A DNA stretch of 64,000 nt from Thermoplasmata archaeon (GCA_015063285.1 SUST01000008.1:18257-82256), one strand, 5' to 3'. Shown: positions 47,370-56,436, counted from the first letter of the stretch. Program-made: numbers and translations. Notes: a model not told the origin generated them from the sequence alone.

Positions 47370-47993
47370 ATGGGAATTCTTTCAAAAACGGACAACAGCA
47401 AGAAGAATGCTAGCATCATGGTAAGGATGCCTAGCAGCCTATCGATGATGATAGATCTGTCCGTAGGAATCTCATACACGTCCAGGCCGGATTTCGTCAT
47501 AGATGGAATTAGGAGATTTATCCACTACATCAACAACGAGGAAGCTGCGATAATGCTATACCTCCAGGAGAAAGAGGATGCGGCCAAAGATGTGAAACTT
47601 GAATTCTACCATGAGACCATCAAAGAGAAGACCGAGATGTACCGCAACATGGTCAGCAGTGCATCCGCAAAGTCCAAAAGAAAAGATGTAGATATCCTCC
47701 TGAGTCTCCCGAAAGGACTGGCATCCCAGATTGACAGGATGGTGGAACGCACGGGATGCTTCCGCAATCACCAAGAGTTCATCAAAACCGGTTCGGCATA
47801 TTTGATCATACTCTTGGGTGTGGACAATACCAATGACATGCTCACGACGAACTTCCTTGAGAGCAACCAATCCACGAAGGATCTGAAGGAACAAATAGAG
47901 AAAATGAGAAAGGAGATGGAAGAGATAAGGAAGGGGGCGAATCCGTTGATCAACTTCCCTCCAGAACCTGATGATGAACAGGAGAGTGATTGA
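47370..47993 (+). CDS. Tandem ribbon-helix-helix-like protein, probable antitoxin/regulator
   Basis: The 207-residue protein has two similar RHH-like segments: NASIMVRMPSSLSMMIDLSV (near residue 13) and DVDILLSLPKGLASQIDRMV (near residue 105). Each begins with a short beta strand and two helices. The C-terminal 45 residues are a charged coiled coil ending in an acidic tail. GGTGA lies 4 nt before the ATG. It directly abuts the PIN gene (TGA then GTG), so an antitoxin or autoregulator role is likely. It is divergent from the integrase operon and may control both. Confidence 0.65.
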   Translation: MGILSKTDNSKKNASIMVRMPSSLSMMIDLSVGISYTSRPDFVIDGIRRFIHYINNEEAAIMLYLQEKEDAAKDVKLEFYHETIKEKTEMYRNMVSSASAKSKRKDVDILLSLPKGLASQIDRMVERTGCFRNHQEFIKTGSAYLIILLGVDNTNDMLTTNFLESNQSTKDLKEQIEKMRKEMEEIRKGANPLINFPPEPDDEQESD

Positions 47994-48428
47994 GTGAGGA
48001 TCTATCTTGACAACTGCTGCTATGGGCGTCCCTATGACAGCAAATCTCAAATTAGGATACAATTGGAGTCCGATGCGAAACTAGCAATCCAGCATCGGAT
48101 TGAAGCGGGTAAGTACGATCTGGTCGCCTCCTCATTCCTTCTGGATGAGAACAACAAAAAGACGGATGTTAGCGTGAGATCCCACATATTCGACTACATA
48201 GATTCCAATATGAAGGTATTCGTTCAAGAAGACGAGGATCCGGAACTGAGGAAACTAGCTAGCGAAATTGAAGAGACCGGCATTAAATCCTTGGACGCAT
48301 CCCATCTTGCTGCAGCGATCTACGCCGAATGCAACTACTTTATAACTACGGATGACCGTATTCTCAAATACAAGACGGACAAGATCAAGATCGTCAACCC
48401 AGTACAATTCATCACGGAGGAGGAGTGA
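47994..48428 (+). CDS. PIN-domain nuclease, probable toxin
   Basis: The 144-residue protein starts with MRIYLDNCCYGRPYD, the first acidic motif of a PIN-domain RNase. Further acidic positions appear in LDASHLAAAIYAECNYFITTDDRIL, the typical C-terminal PIN box. The start codon is GTG at 47994, immediately after the RHH gene stop. Its flanking partners overlap or abut it, as expected for a type II toxin-antitoxin unit that would stabilise the element. Confidence 0.8.
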   Translation: MRIYLDNCCYGRPYDSKSQIRIQLESDAKLAIQHRIEAGKYDLVASSFLLDENNKKTDVSVRSHIFDYIDSNMKVFVQEDEDPELRKLASEIEETGIKSLDASHLAAAIYAECNYFITTDDRILKYKTDKIKIVNPVQFITEEE

Positions 48429-48697
48429 ATCAGATGTATACAGATGCTGAAGTAAGAGACATCGGAATGGCTTGCCTTGTAAAGAAACTCGGCAAAGTAG
48501 ATACAGAACGTTTCATCTCCGGATTCATCAAGGACAGCGGAGACTATACACTAGCAAGAAGAGAGCTGTATGACGACATGACCTTGGATGAGGTCTTCGA
48601 GAGCGCTTCCAACTACATGAAAGAGCATCCTCTAAGTCCGGAGACAAAGGCTCGTCTGGATGCTTACAAGAAGGCGCAGTCTTCGAAAAATCAATGA
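48425..48697 (+). CDS. Small partner protein of the PIN toxin
   Basis: The 90-residue protein (pattern AEVRDIGMACLVKKLGKVD...FISGFIKDSGDYTLARRELYDD) belongs to a small helical group that I associate with genes beside PIN proteins in methanogens, from memory. It overlaps the PIN gene by 4 nt. Start is GTG 48425 or ATG 48434. Either this or the upstream RHH protein could be the antitoxin; a three-part unit is possible. Confidence 0.6.
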   Translation: MNQMYTDAEVRDIGMACLVKKLGKVDTERFISGFIKDSGDYTLARRELYDDMTLDEVFESASNYMKEHPLSPETKARLDAYKKAQSSKNQ

Positions 48698-48749
48698 ATC
48701 AGATGATTCAAGACGGGTAATCTGGTGACTAACCAAACAGATCACGCTT

Positions 48750-51700
48750 TTATTGATTCATTTCAGAGAGCAGATATTGAGTTTCTGTTTCAGAAAGTCC
48801 GTAGGCTTTGCAGACTTCCAGATCTATCTGTTTCTGAATCTCTTCGTCCCCATGATTCAGCATGATCTGCTTTACAAGTTCTTCTATGATAGCCTTATTG
48901 CTTGGTGACATAGGAACTGGAATGTTCTCAACATACTGCTTCTTCCATCTTCTCGTTCCAGCACCTGAAGTAGCAGTAATGAATTGGAAATACCAGGACA
49001 CTAATGACGAATTGAGAATACCTAACAAATAGTATGGATTCTCAACAGCAAAGAAAAAAACAGAAGCTATAGGTTCTACCTCCTGTTCAATGAGACAGAA
49101 ACGACCTCTGTCTGCAAGTTCTATCCATCCTATCTTTAACTCGTGTAATTCGTCCATGAAGGCACAGTTACGAAGATTATATGGCGTGTCTCCCTTATCA
49201 TATCTCTTTGTAAGCGCTTCAATATGCGGATTCAAATAATCTTTAATGGCTGGATACTCATCTACGTTTATGCGAGATAATCCTTTTTTCTTATCTCCAT
49301 TATGAGGGTTAATCAGCCAAAACAACTGATTCTTGTGAACATAATGATCCATATCTCTCCCTCTAAGTGTTGGAGAGATAAGATTTGCCGATCTGGGATC
49401 TTTAGCTACAATAGCATCCATCTGAGTTTTATCGATAACAAATACCTCATCAAGACCTGTTGTTATGCCCCTGTAAATATTGATACCCCAATTTTTCAAT
49501 TTGACGCCATTGCTTTCGATTACATCCTTTACAATTGCCTGGTCAGCATCTTGTATTGCCCACAATGAATTTACTGCAAATGTATTCATAAGAGCTTGTT
49601 CCGACACCAATTTCCATAGATCATAATCATCAGATTCTGAATGTATTTCACAGGATTCCATTGATACTTCATCGACTGCTGTCAGATCCTTCGTCTTCTT
49701 GTAAATCAAGATTCCAGATTCTACTGTCGCACTCTTGAATACCTTCATCTTGGACAGATTGATTATCGATTGCGGTTCCGTCTTCTGGATGAAGAAATTG
49801 CGCAGTTTGGAACCATACTTCGCCTTCATCCATGAATTTGAGGTTATGTATGCAAGCATTCCCCCATCACGCAACAGCGACAGGCTGCGCTCGTAGAACA
49901 AGCAGTAAAGGTCGCCAGTACGGTCGAACGTCTCATAGCCTGCCAATTGATACACTGGATAGGGCTTAGTGTCCTTGATATTCTGCAATGCTACATAGGG
50001 CGGATTGCCTATGATAATGTCGAAGCCACCCTGTTCGAAAACATCATTAAAAGATATGGTCCAATGGAACGGATACAGGCCTACGAAATCCATCTGAGAC
50101 ATCGACAGTCCTTTCTGAGCGAGCTTGTAATTCATCTCGACGCTCAACTGTACTGAAAGCGTCATGCTCAGATCATTGATTTCCTTCTGGAGACTGTGTG
50201 ATTCCGGACCGGACATATTCCTGAAGGCTTTGATCAATTGGTCACGCTGGGATACCAGATCCTTGACGGGAGCGCTCATCCCCCTGATCGGGTAATTATC
50301 GAGAACTGTCCCTTTGAACTCATCATTGGGGTTGACAGAACCTATCAGAGCATCCCCGTGATAAACATTGTAGTCGATGTTCGGCAGAGAATCGTATGAT
50401 GACGGAAGATAGGAATCTGCAACCCACAACCACATACGAAGCTTGGCTATCTCGACAGCCTTACCATCGAGATCTACACCGAAAATGTTGTTAGAGAGTA
50501 TATCCTTCTTCAATTGCACATCGGTTTTTCTCAAACCAGCCAATAGGTTGAAATTGAAATAGATGCGGAACAGAACATCCGCCGAGGACAGCAGGAATGC
50601 ACCCGAACCGCATGCATTATCACAGATCTTGAGCTTCAGCAACACATTGTCATATATCTTCCTCAGAGTTGTATCCCTCAGAGCGTAAACATCATCGATC
50701 GTCTTGATATCATCGACGTCATTCGATGGATAACCGTCAGCCAACATGTACTCTCTGATACGTGTCAGCAGGACCTCATGAATGGTCCTGGTGGACATGT
50801 AAGATGTTATCTGGCTTGGTGTATAGAATGAACCTGATTCTTTCCTTTTATCCGTGTTCATGGACATCTCAAAGATATATCCGAGAATCTCAGGATCCAT
50901 AGTGTTGACTGAGCCGTCCCTGCTGCTCTCCAAATCAAAAGTACTGAGGAAATTCAATACTCTCTTGAGGGTTGCAGCTTTGATTCTGAATGTACTATGG
51001 AACTGTTCAGGACTGCTTGGGATGAACAGACTACCGTTCAGGTAGGGGACCTTACGGAATATCGGGTTGAGGGAATCACGACGATCCTCAGGAGTGTTGA
51101 GGACGTTGAAGAACAACACCTTCATCTCCGTGAATAATCTGTCATCGCTCAGTGATAGGAGGTAATCTATAACAGACTCCTGGATAACGCCTTTGTTCTC
51201 CAGAAATTTGATGAATATTAGGCGATTCACATAAATCTGGGCGATTTCTTCCTTCGCAGTCTGACCTAAGGTCCCCATCTGATTGTCGATGGAGTGTGTC
51301 AAGGATTCATTCTCCGGAATTTTGACAGTGTGGCCTTTGCCATCGCTATATGTACCGCCAACCATCAAAGCGAGGTACCAGCGATAGAATCTGTTTGTGA
51401 TTTCCTCTTTATTCTGGACTACGACTCTGTTTCCAAAAAAGATGTCATTCACAACGTCGAAATCCTCAGTTATATCGAACTCAGCGACAACATTGGCAGT
51501 ATTGTTAACAAAAATCCATCTGCGCCCATCCGTTGCGATAGCATTACCATATTCAGTAACTCCTTCATGAAGCAACATTATATCTTTGGCCTGATTGACA
51601 GCGCCGTCTGTCTTCTTTGCATAGAGATCTGCATTCAAGGGTTTGGCCTCGACAATATATCTCTTACCGCACGGTGTTGTTATCGTGAGATCGGCAAAAC

Positions 51701-51941
51701 GGCGATGGGATTGTACAGTTGTGAACTCGCGTTCTCTCTCATCGATGCTGCAACCCATTTTCTCTAGAATAGGTACTATGAGGTGATCTATAGTGAATTC
51801 TTCAGGTTTCTGGGCAGTACCAATGTAAGCAGAAACCAATTCTTTGGGAGATGAATGAAGAAAAACTGAATCTCTTCCTTCTTGGGTTAGTGATTCCTGA
51901 AAATCCTTAAACAACTGATCGACAAACTGTGTTGTACCCAT
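48750..51941 (-). CDS. Single-chain type IIG restriction-modification enzyme
   Basis: The 1063-residue protein joins nuclease, methylase and target recognition. An N-terminal PD-(D/E)XK motif reads RFADLTI...YIVEAK (D84, E98, K100). The N6-adenine methylase has DNACGSGAFLLS near residue 441 and NPPY at 646-649. The C-terminal third resembles a TaqI-like specificity domain (QFITATSGAGTRRWKKQYV). The intact motifs suggest that it restricts incoming DNA and protects its own. It is a BREX PglX-like alternative, but no other BREX gene is present and the nuclease motif favours IIG. The promoter has TTTTATACA and GGGAGAAGG before the ATG. Stop is TAA. Confidence 0.88.
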   Translation of the reverse strand: MGTTQFVDQLFKDFQESLTQEGRDSVFLHSSPKELVSAYIGTAQKPEEFTIDHLIVPILEKMGCSIDEREREFTTVQSHRRFADLTITTPCGKRYIVEAKPLNADLYAKKTDGAVNQAKDIMLLHEGVTEYGNAIATDGRRWIFVNNTANVVAEFDITEDFDVVNDIFFGNRVVVQNKEEITNRFYRWYLALMVGGTYSDGKGHTVKIPENESLTHSIDNQMGTLGQTAKEEIAQIYVNRLIFIKFLENKGVIQESVIDYLLSLSDDRLFTEMKVLFFNVLNTPEDRRDSLNPIFRKVPYLNGSLFIPSSPEQFHSTFRIKAATLKRVLNFLSTFDLESSRDGSVNTMDPEILGYIFEMSMNTDKRKESGSFYTPSQITSYMSTRTIHEVLLTRIREYMLADGYPSNDVDDIKTIDDVYALRDTTLRKIYDNVLLKLKICDNACGSGAFLLSSADVLFRIYFNFNLLAGLRKTDVQLKKDILSNNIFGVDLDGKAVEIAKLRMWLWVADSYLPSSYDSLPNIDYNVYHGDALIGSVNPNDEFKGTVLDNYPIRGMSAPVKDLVSQRDQLIKAFRNMSGPESHSLQKEINDLSMTLSVQLSVEMNYKLAQKGLSMSQMDFVGLYPFHWTISFNDVFEQGGFDIIIGNPPYVALQNIKDTKPYPVYQLAGYETFDRTGDLYCLFYERSLSLLRDGGMLAYITSNSWMKAKYGSKLRNFFIQKTEPQSIINLSKMKVFKSATVESGILIYKKTKDLTAVDEVSMESCEIHSESDDYDLWKLVSEQALMNTFAVNSLWAIQDADQAIVKDVIESNGVKLKNWGINIYRGITTGLDEVFVIDKTQMDAIVAKDPRSANLISPTLRGRDMDHYVHKNQLFWLINPHNGDKKKGLSRINVDEYPAIKDYLNPHIEALTKRYDKGDTPYNLRNCAFMDELHELKIGWIELADRGRFCLIEQEVEPIASVFFFAVENPYYLLGILNSSLVSWYFQFITATSGAGTRRWKKQYVENIPVPMSPSNKAIIEELVKQIMLNHGDEEIQKQIDLEVCKAYGLSETETQYLLSEMNQ

Positions 51942-52100
51942 AACCTTCTCCCGATTACGCGACGTGTTTTCAAATGTATAAAACTTCTATCCAATCATTA
52001 GTTAGTCAGTCATTACCATTGGAAATGCAAATCAAGAATAACCTAGTATGTATGAAGAGAAAACAGCCCCATTTATTGAGCACAATCATTCTGGGTTTTC

Positions 52101-52406
52101 CTAAATCGATTCATAATACGCTGCGAATGTTTCTTTAGGACCTTTGGTAAGACGTATATCGTTGCCCTTCACCAATACGGTTACCGGGAGTCCGAGGAAT
52201 AACGTTTCCTTAAAAATGGGCTCCCATACATCATATCCATCCCAGGTTCCGATGCATTTAACATCCACGACCGCAGAATTATATCTGCTCTGAGAGAATT
52301 GGAGGATCCTAATCTTATCGATGAACTTAGTATCGATTACCTTTTCCGCATCCGAAATAATCGCATTCTTTTCATCAAAATCCTTATGCCGCTGAATCAT
52401 TTTCAC
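52101..52406 (-). CDS. Hypothetical protein ending in TAG
   Basis: The 101-residue protein (mixed alpha/beta; ILQFSQSRYNSAVVDVKCIG) is not recognised. A TATA-like GTTAAAAG lies about 27 nt before its ATG. It is the only gene in the window for which I find TAG as the terminal stop. Reading through would add four residues (ENPE) before a TGA at 52088-52086. The gene lies between the restriction enzyme and a surface protein in element 1. Confidence 0.55.
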   Translation of the reverse strand: MKMIQRHKDFDEKNAIISDAEKVIDTKFIDKIRILQFSQSRYNSAVVDVKCIGTWDGYDVWEPIFKETLFLGLPVTVLVKGNDIRLTKGPKETFAAYYESI

Positions 52407-52579
52407 TCCAATCGCCCCATAAGTTTCCTTTTAACATTACAATATACATGTTATTGAATCAGGTACTCTTCTTCACGATTATTGCCGTTATACGAGTAAG
52501 AATCCTGCTACCACGGCCGCAAGGCCTGACATAGAATTACAGTCGTCCGAAGCCTTCACAAAATCATCGAACCATCAGA

Positions 52580-53875
52580 TCAACGATGATGTCTCCCGAA
52601 CAACACTGCAATCACTACCAATGCAACTACGAAGACTCCGATTAATAAGAATATTGTATCTGAATTGGAATTATCAACAGACATCCAATGAGCATATACT
52701 GTCGAATCCTCTTTGAATACATATGATGTGTCTATCTTCACGCCGCCGGATGAGGAAGTATACCAACCTTCGAAATTAAATGTGTCTCTGGAAGCTGTAG
52801 GCAACCAGTTCAAAATTCCTTGACCATTAGTAGTTTTTGATGCTGTTTCACAATATCCCCCATTAGGATCAAACGTAACTGTTAGAATAATACCATCAAT
52901 CCAAATAGCAAAAATCGTACAATTGTTATCAAATACGGTTGACGTAGTGACCTCAGTCAACAATCCTTCCTTAGATAGACTCCAGAACATGAATGTCGAA
53001 CCATCTTTTTTAGGTACAGGCAGAGATTGTAACCTACGATCTGAATTGGTGTCCATAGTTGATACAGAGGAAGTACCTCCGTTTGGATCGAACGTAATAG
53101 TTACACCCTGGATTCCGTAATATAAACTACCATTTCCTGTACCTTTCCAAGTCTTTCCAGCAAGATCTGAAGCGTTTTTCTCAATCTTATTTCCATTTAA
53201 GAAGAAATCTACACCTCTGAATGCTTTCTCATCTATAGATTGTAGATTATTCGAAAAATGAACCTCTTCCAACGCTGTACAATAATAAAATTCCATAGAT
53301 CCCAGATACTCAATATTAGGCATGTCGACATATCTCAAGGAATAACATTGATTAAAAGACTGATTCAATGAAGAACATTTTATGTATGCATATGTAAGGT
53401 TGTTACAACCGTTAAACGCCCCTACGCCACCCATTGTTGTGTTCTCCGGTATTGTCACGGACAACAATCCGGATGAAGAAAATGCAAGATAACCAATTAG
53501 CAACGTACTATCTGGTAAGTCAACACTAATAAGCTTATCATATTGTTGGAATATATAAGCGCCAATTCCATTTACGCCATCCTTAATGACGACGTTCCGT
53601 ATTTGATCCTTATAATCCTCCCAGGGTGGACGATTAGTGCCATCATAAGCATTATCAAAATCTCCTGTAGTATGAAAAGTACTATCGCCATATGGGGCAA
53701 TAGTAAGCGTATCACCAGTCAAAGACCAAGAAGTACTCTCGACAATACCTCCTTCAGAAACTTCACCTTCTATGCCGTCAACTATTACAAAAGACGATAA
53801 CAATGCTACAGAAAAGAGAAGTAAAAATGCAACTGTCGTTAACTTTGCATTCTCGTATAAGCGGAGGTTAATCAT
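52580..53875 (-). CDS. BspA-like leucine-rich surface protein with InlB-type repeats
   Basis: The protein, 431 residues from ATG 53875, has an N-terminal signal/anchor (LTTVAFLLLFSVALLSSFVI) and a BspA-type leucine-rich region (LISVDLPDSTLLIGYLAFSS, VTIPENTTMGGVGAFNGCNN, YCTALEEVHFSNNLQSIDEKAF). Two InlB-like repeats (ITFDPNGGTSSV and VTFDPNGGYCET, the second ending VYAHW) follow. It ends in a membrane helix (TIFLLIGVFVVALVVIAVLF) and basic residues. Related proteins occur at gut archaeal and bacterial surfaces and may bind host or microbial ligands. It is cargo of element 1. Confidence 0.78.
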   Translation of the reverse strand: MINLRLYENAKLTTVAFLLLFSVALLSSFVIVDGIEGEVSEGGIVESTSWSLTGDTLTIAPYGDSTFHTTGDFDNAYDGTNRPPWEDYKDQIRNVVIKDGVNGIGAYIFQQYDKLISVDLPDSTLLIGYLAFSSSGLLSVTIPENTTMGGVGAFNGCNNLTYAYIKCSSLNQSFNQCYSLRYVDMPNIEYLGSMEFYYCTALEEVHFSNNLQSIDEKAFRGVDFFLNGNKIEKNASDLAGKTWKGTGNGSLYYGIQGVTITFDPNGGTSSVSTMDTNSDRRLQSLPVPKKDGSTFMFWSLSKEGLLTEVTTSTVFDNNCTIFAIWIDGIILTVTFDPNGGYCETASKTTNGQGILNWLPTASRDTFNFEGWYTSSSGGVKIDTSYVFKEDSTVYAHWMSVDNSNSDTIFLLIGVFVVALVVIAVLFGRHHR

Positions 53876-53961
53876 CGAATAGATAAGCGGGGCCATAGTA
53901 TTTGATTGTTCCACAAAGAATGATAAGGGTTGAATGAAGATTATCAATTCATCTTAAACAA

Positions 53962-54073
53962 GTTTTAACTCAGGTTATCTCTATCAAGTCGTGGTCCGAA
54001 TCCCGCTTCGCTGCGCTCGCGTGATTCGTCCTAGGTCGGGCCGTGGCCTCGGCAGAGCCTCGGCCGCCCGACC
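53962..54073. repeat. 112-bp structured repeat, element 1 copy
   Basis: This sequence matches 60107-60218 in element 2, with the first 51 bp identical and about nine differences by eye in the rest. It can form two hairpins: GAATC...GATTC, and GGTCGGGC...GCCCGACC with a loop containing TCGGCAGAGCCT. In both elements it lies beyond the 3' end of the dead-integrase gene. A replication origin or a structured RNA is possible. Confidence 0.75.
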
Positions 54074-54105
54074 GTTGTTGTAACGTGTAAAAGAAAAGCA
54101 TAGAT

Positions 54106-54166
54106 GCCTGCCTGGCGGGTCCGTGCCTGGGCCTTACGGCCCTGCGGCACCGGACCGCCGGCAGGC
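54106..54166. other. Long GC-rich imperfect hairpin, element 1
   Basis: Arms GCCTGCC and GGCAGGC close a hairpin with further pairings GGTCCG/CGGACC, TGCC/GGCA and GGGCC/GGCCC around a TTAC loop. It begins 34 nt beyond the dead-integrase stop on the minus strand. Element 2 has a hairpin of different sequence but similar size at the same place. Confidence 0.6.
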
Positions 54167-54200
54167 GGTTGATAGGGATATCTCCTACGTTGATGTGCGT

Positions 54201-55088
54201 TCAGCGACCGAAAAGACGGCCGAAAAGGGATCTTCTTCTCACAGGGAGCATCTGAATCCCTTTGAACGCAGGCCTTCTGCACTGAACGAGAGAATCGTCT
54301 TCCAGCATATCTAGATAGATTTCGGTGCATTGAGCGTAATCGAAACTGAAGCCTATATCCTCCTCTACCTGATGTTTGAGCTCCCTGGATTCGTCCGGAC
54401 TGATGTAATCGAAGAGAGGATTGGATGATGGGAATAGTGGCCTCGGTGTGGAATTGACGAGACCGAGCAGATAGGTCTGATCGATGTATCTGCCGACAAC
54501 CGGAAGTCTGTTGAGATCGAGACGTTCATCCCTTTCCATTCCATCCCTATCGATGAATCTGATGCGGTAGTTATTCACACAGCCGTTCTCGAATACATTG
54601 CGCAGCTTCGCCTTGCGGAGCATATCCGGATGTATGCCGAATACTATCGCCAGCATGACGAATGCGTATGCCTTCACAAGATGGCTGCCCTTGACATCCT
54701 TGGAATTGTGAAGGAATATCTTCCTCAGGGCCTTGTTGGAATTCTCCCTTCTCTCTTCCAGATCCTTTCTCTTGAGTTCCTCCAGATATTCCTCAACTGA
54801 ACAGTTGTCATTGAAACGGAGATAACCATCGAGATACGTAAGGTCCCTGGAGATGGTGGATTCCGATACACCCTCGGACCTGCGCTCTTCTATGAAACAT
54901 TGAATGTCCTTCGGGGTGATACGAGATGGGTTGTCGGATTGTATCACACCGTTCTCTTTCAGGAGATGCAGGATCCTGCCGATGTTATGAAGATGGTTCC
55001 TGTCTGTAGATGACAGCTGATCATTGGAACTATCGGAGCCCGTTCCCAGAAACTCCTCGACCCTGTCATTGAACGGATAACGCGACAT
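54201..55088 (-). CDS. Catalytically dead integrase paralogue, element 1
   Basis: The 295-residue protein starts MSRYPFNDRVEEFL, like the active integrases (MTRYPF, MGRYPF), and aligns with their core-binding and first catalytic regions. The catalytic positions are lost: GLRPKEL becomes GIHPDML, the CRRTFG box becomes QCTEIYLDML, and the chain ends before any GH...TT..Y box. The tail RRRSLFGRLFGR is basic and amphipathic. It overlaps the Rep-like gene by 23 nt. It probably binds DNA without cutting, perhaps as a directionality or origin factor. Confidence 0.7.
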   Translation of the reverse strand: MSRYPFNDRVEEFLGTGSDSSNDQLSSTDRNHLHNIGRILHLLKENGVIQSDNPSRITPKDIQCFIEERRSEGVSESTISRDLTYLDGYLRFNDNCSVEEYLEELKRKDLEERRENSNKALRKIFLHNSKDVKGSHLVKAYAFVMLAIVFGIHPDMLRKAKLRNVFENGCVNNYRIRFIDRDGMERDERLDLNRLPVVGRYIDQTYLLGLVNSTPRPLFPSSNPLFDYISPDESRELKHQVEEDIGFSFDYAQCTEIYLDMLEDDSLVQCRRPAFKGIQMLPVRRRSLFGRLFGR

Positions 55089-56343
55089 GTCGACCTCCAG
55101 CGTTCTGTTCCGACATAATCTGTTTGAATCTCTGAATGGACCTCTGCTCGTTGACAGCGGCTACGAAGTTGTACTCGTAATCGGCCAGGGTCCTGATGCG
55201 CTTCCATTCCGAGGGACCTTCTTTCTTCGCCTCAGGTAGCATCCCGACACGGTCCTTGAAACCCTTGCCGAACGATACATCCCTTGTCCTGAAGCATTTA
55301 TTTCCCAAGTGTGTGAACAGCATTGTGCGTTTGTCCTTATCCTGGACGGAGTTGATGTCAGGCACATCCTTGATAGAATTCTTCCCGCCTTCCGTGAGAC
55401 ACTTGACCAGATACTTGAACGGGTATGTGATGGCATCCCTGCCGGATCTCGATCCCTCTTCGGAGACTATGCCCTCGAAATCGATGAAACCATGCTTCCA
55501 GATAGGGTTCTGATCTACAGCCCTGCGGTAATCGGTCCTTGCGAGCTTCCTCATCAGAGGTCCTTTCCCGATCCTGTTGAGGATCCTCTGTTCGAACAGC
55601 CTCCAAGAGATCTTCCCATCCTTACCCTTATGACGCTCCACCATCACAGGTTCGTCAAGGATGAAGATGAGATGTGGGGCAGGATAACCGGAGGATTGCG
55701 CCTCCTTGGAAGTCAGGGTGCCGTGCTTCCCGAAGATCTTGCTGATGTTCGCATTGAGGCTGTTGATAACGTTGAACGTGTATTCGACCCCCTCTGTCGG
55801 AGTGGAGCGCAGAGCCGCCCAGGCCTCCTCGCATGTGAACTTGGACCTATCGAAGTTGACCGTACATAGTAGAAGTCTGGTCATCCTCCTGTTACGGAAT
55901 CCCTTGACGGGGTAGTCGAAGATCTTACCCTCCAGAGCATTCTTGAGGGCATCCCTCTTCTTGGTCTTCCTCGTCGCGTATACGACGTTACCCCTCTTCG
56001 CAGATTGGGCGAATATGATTTCGCCGGACTCCAGATTGACGAATTTGTTGTAATCCTCAGATTCGATCCAATCCAGAAGGATTGCCTGCAGATTGGAATC
56101 AGTCATCGAACTCTCACCGCGGACGAGCTGCGCAATGAGCTCATCCTGAACGAATGGCCAACATCCCGATTCGTCGGTACGGCGCTCTATAGCTGGTAGC
56201 TGTTTGAGGACCTCGGACAGCCTCACTCCGTTCTTCTTCGTGTTCTCCCTGACCACATCGGGATCATAAGTGGTCAGATTTTCCTGCCTTAGAGGACCCT
56301 CCGGAGAGGCCTCGGGCGATTCGGCTAAAGCAATAGAATTCAA
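55066..56343 (-). CDS. Rep-like protein with degenerate HUH motif, element 1
   Basis: The 425-residue protein has the motif order of rolling-circle Rep proteins: RLLLCTVNFD (residues 155-164), GYPAPHLIF (219-227) where Rep proteins have GYPHxHxIF, WKHGFIDFEGI, and YPFKYLVK (307-314), like the Y..KY..K nicking motif. The first histidine of HUH is missing in both element copies. The first reachable start is TTG 56343, with a TATA-like GGTATAATAG upstream. It lies about 95 bp from the right att. A replication-initiation role is inferred; the family is not certain. Confidence 0.6.
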   Translation of the reverse strand: MNSIALAESPEASPEGPLRQENLTTYDPDVVRENTKKNGVRLSEVLKQLPAIERRTDESGCWPFVQDELIAQLVRGESSMTDSNLQAILLDWIESEDYNKFVNLESGEIIFAQSAKRGNVVYATRKTKKRDALKNALEGKIFDYPVKGFRNRRMTRLLLCTVNFDRSKFTCEEAWAALRSTPTEGVEYTFNVINSLNANISKIFGKHGTLTSKEAQSSGYPAPHLIFILDEPVMVERHKGKDGKISWRLFEQRILNRIGKGPLMRKLARTDYRRAVDQNPIWKHGFIDFEGIVSEEGSRSGRDAITYPFKYLVKCLTEGGKNSIKDVPDINSVQDKDKRTMLFTHLGNKCFRTRDVSFGKGFKDRVGMLPEAKKEGPSEWKRIRTLADYEYNFVAAVNEQRSIQRFKQIMSEQNAGGRHVALSVQ

Positions 56344-56436
56344 TAGAAATTATACGGATGTACGCTCGGCGCTATTATACCAGAAATAGGCCTCATAGAA
56401 ATTTTTCAGACATGCTGGCTCAGTTGGGTTCTAGCC

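Noticed and set aside
48750..51941. BREX-type PglX methylase as the identity of the large methylase
   Set aside because: No other BREX gene is nearby, and the N-terminal D-E-x-K nuclease motif with a TaqI-like C-terminus fits a type IIG enzyme better.
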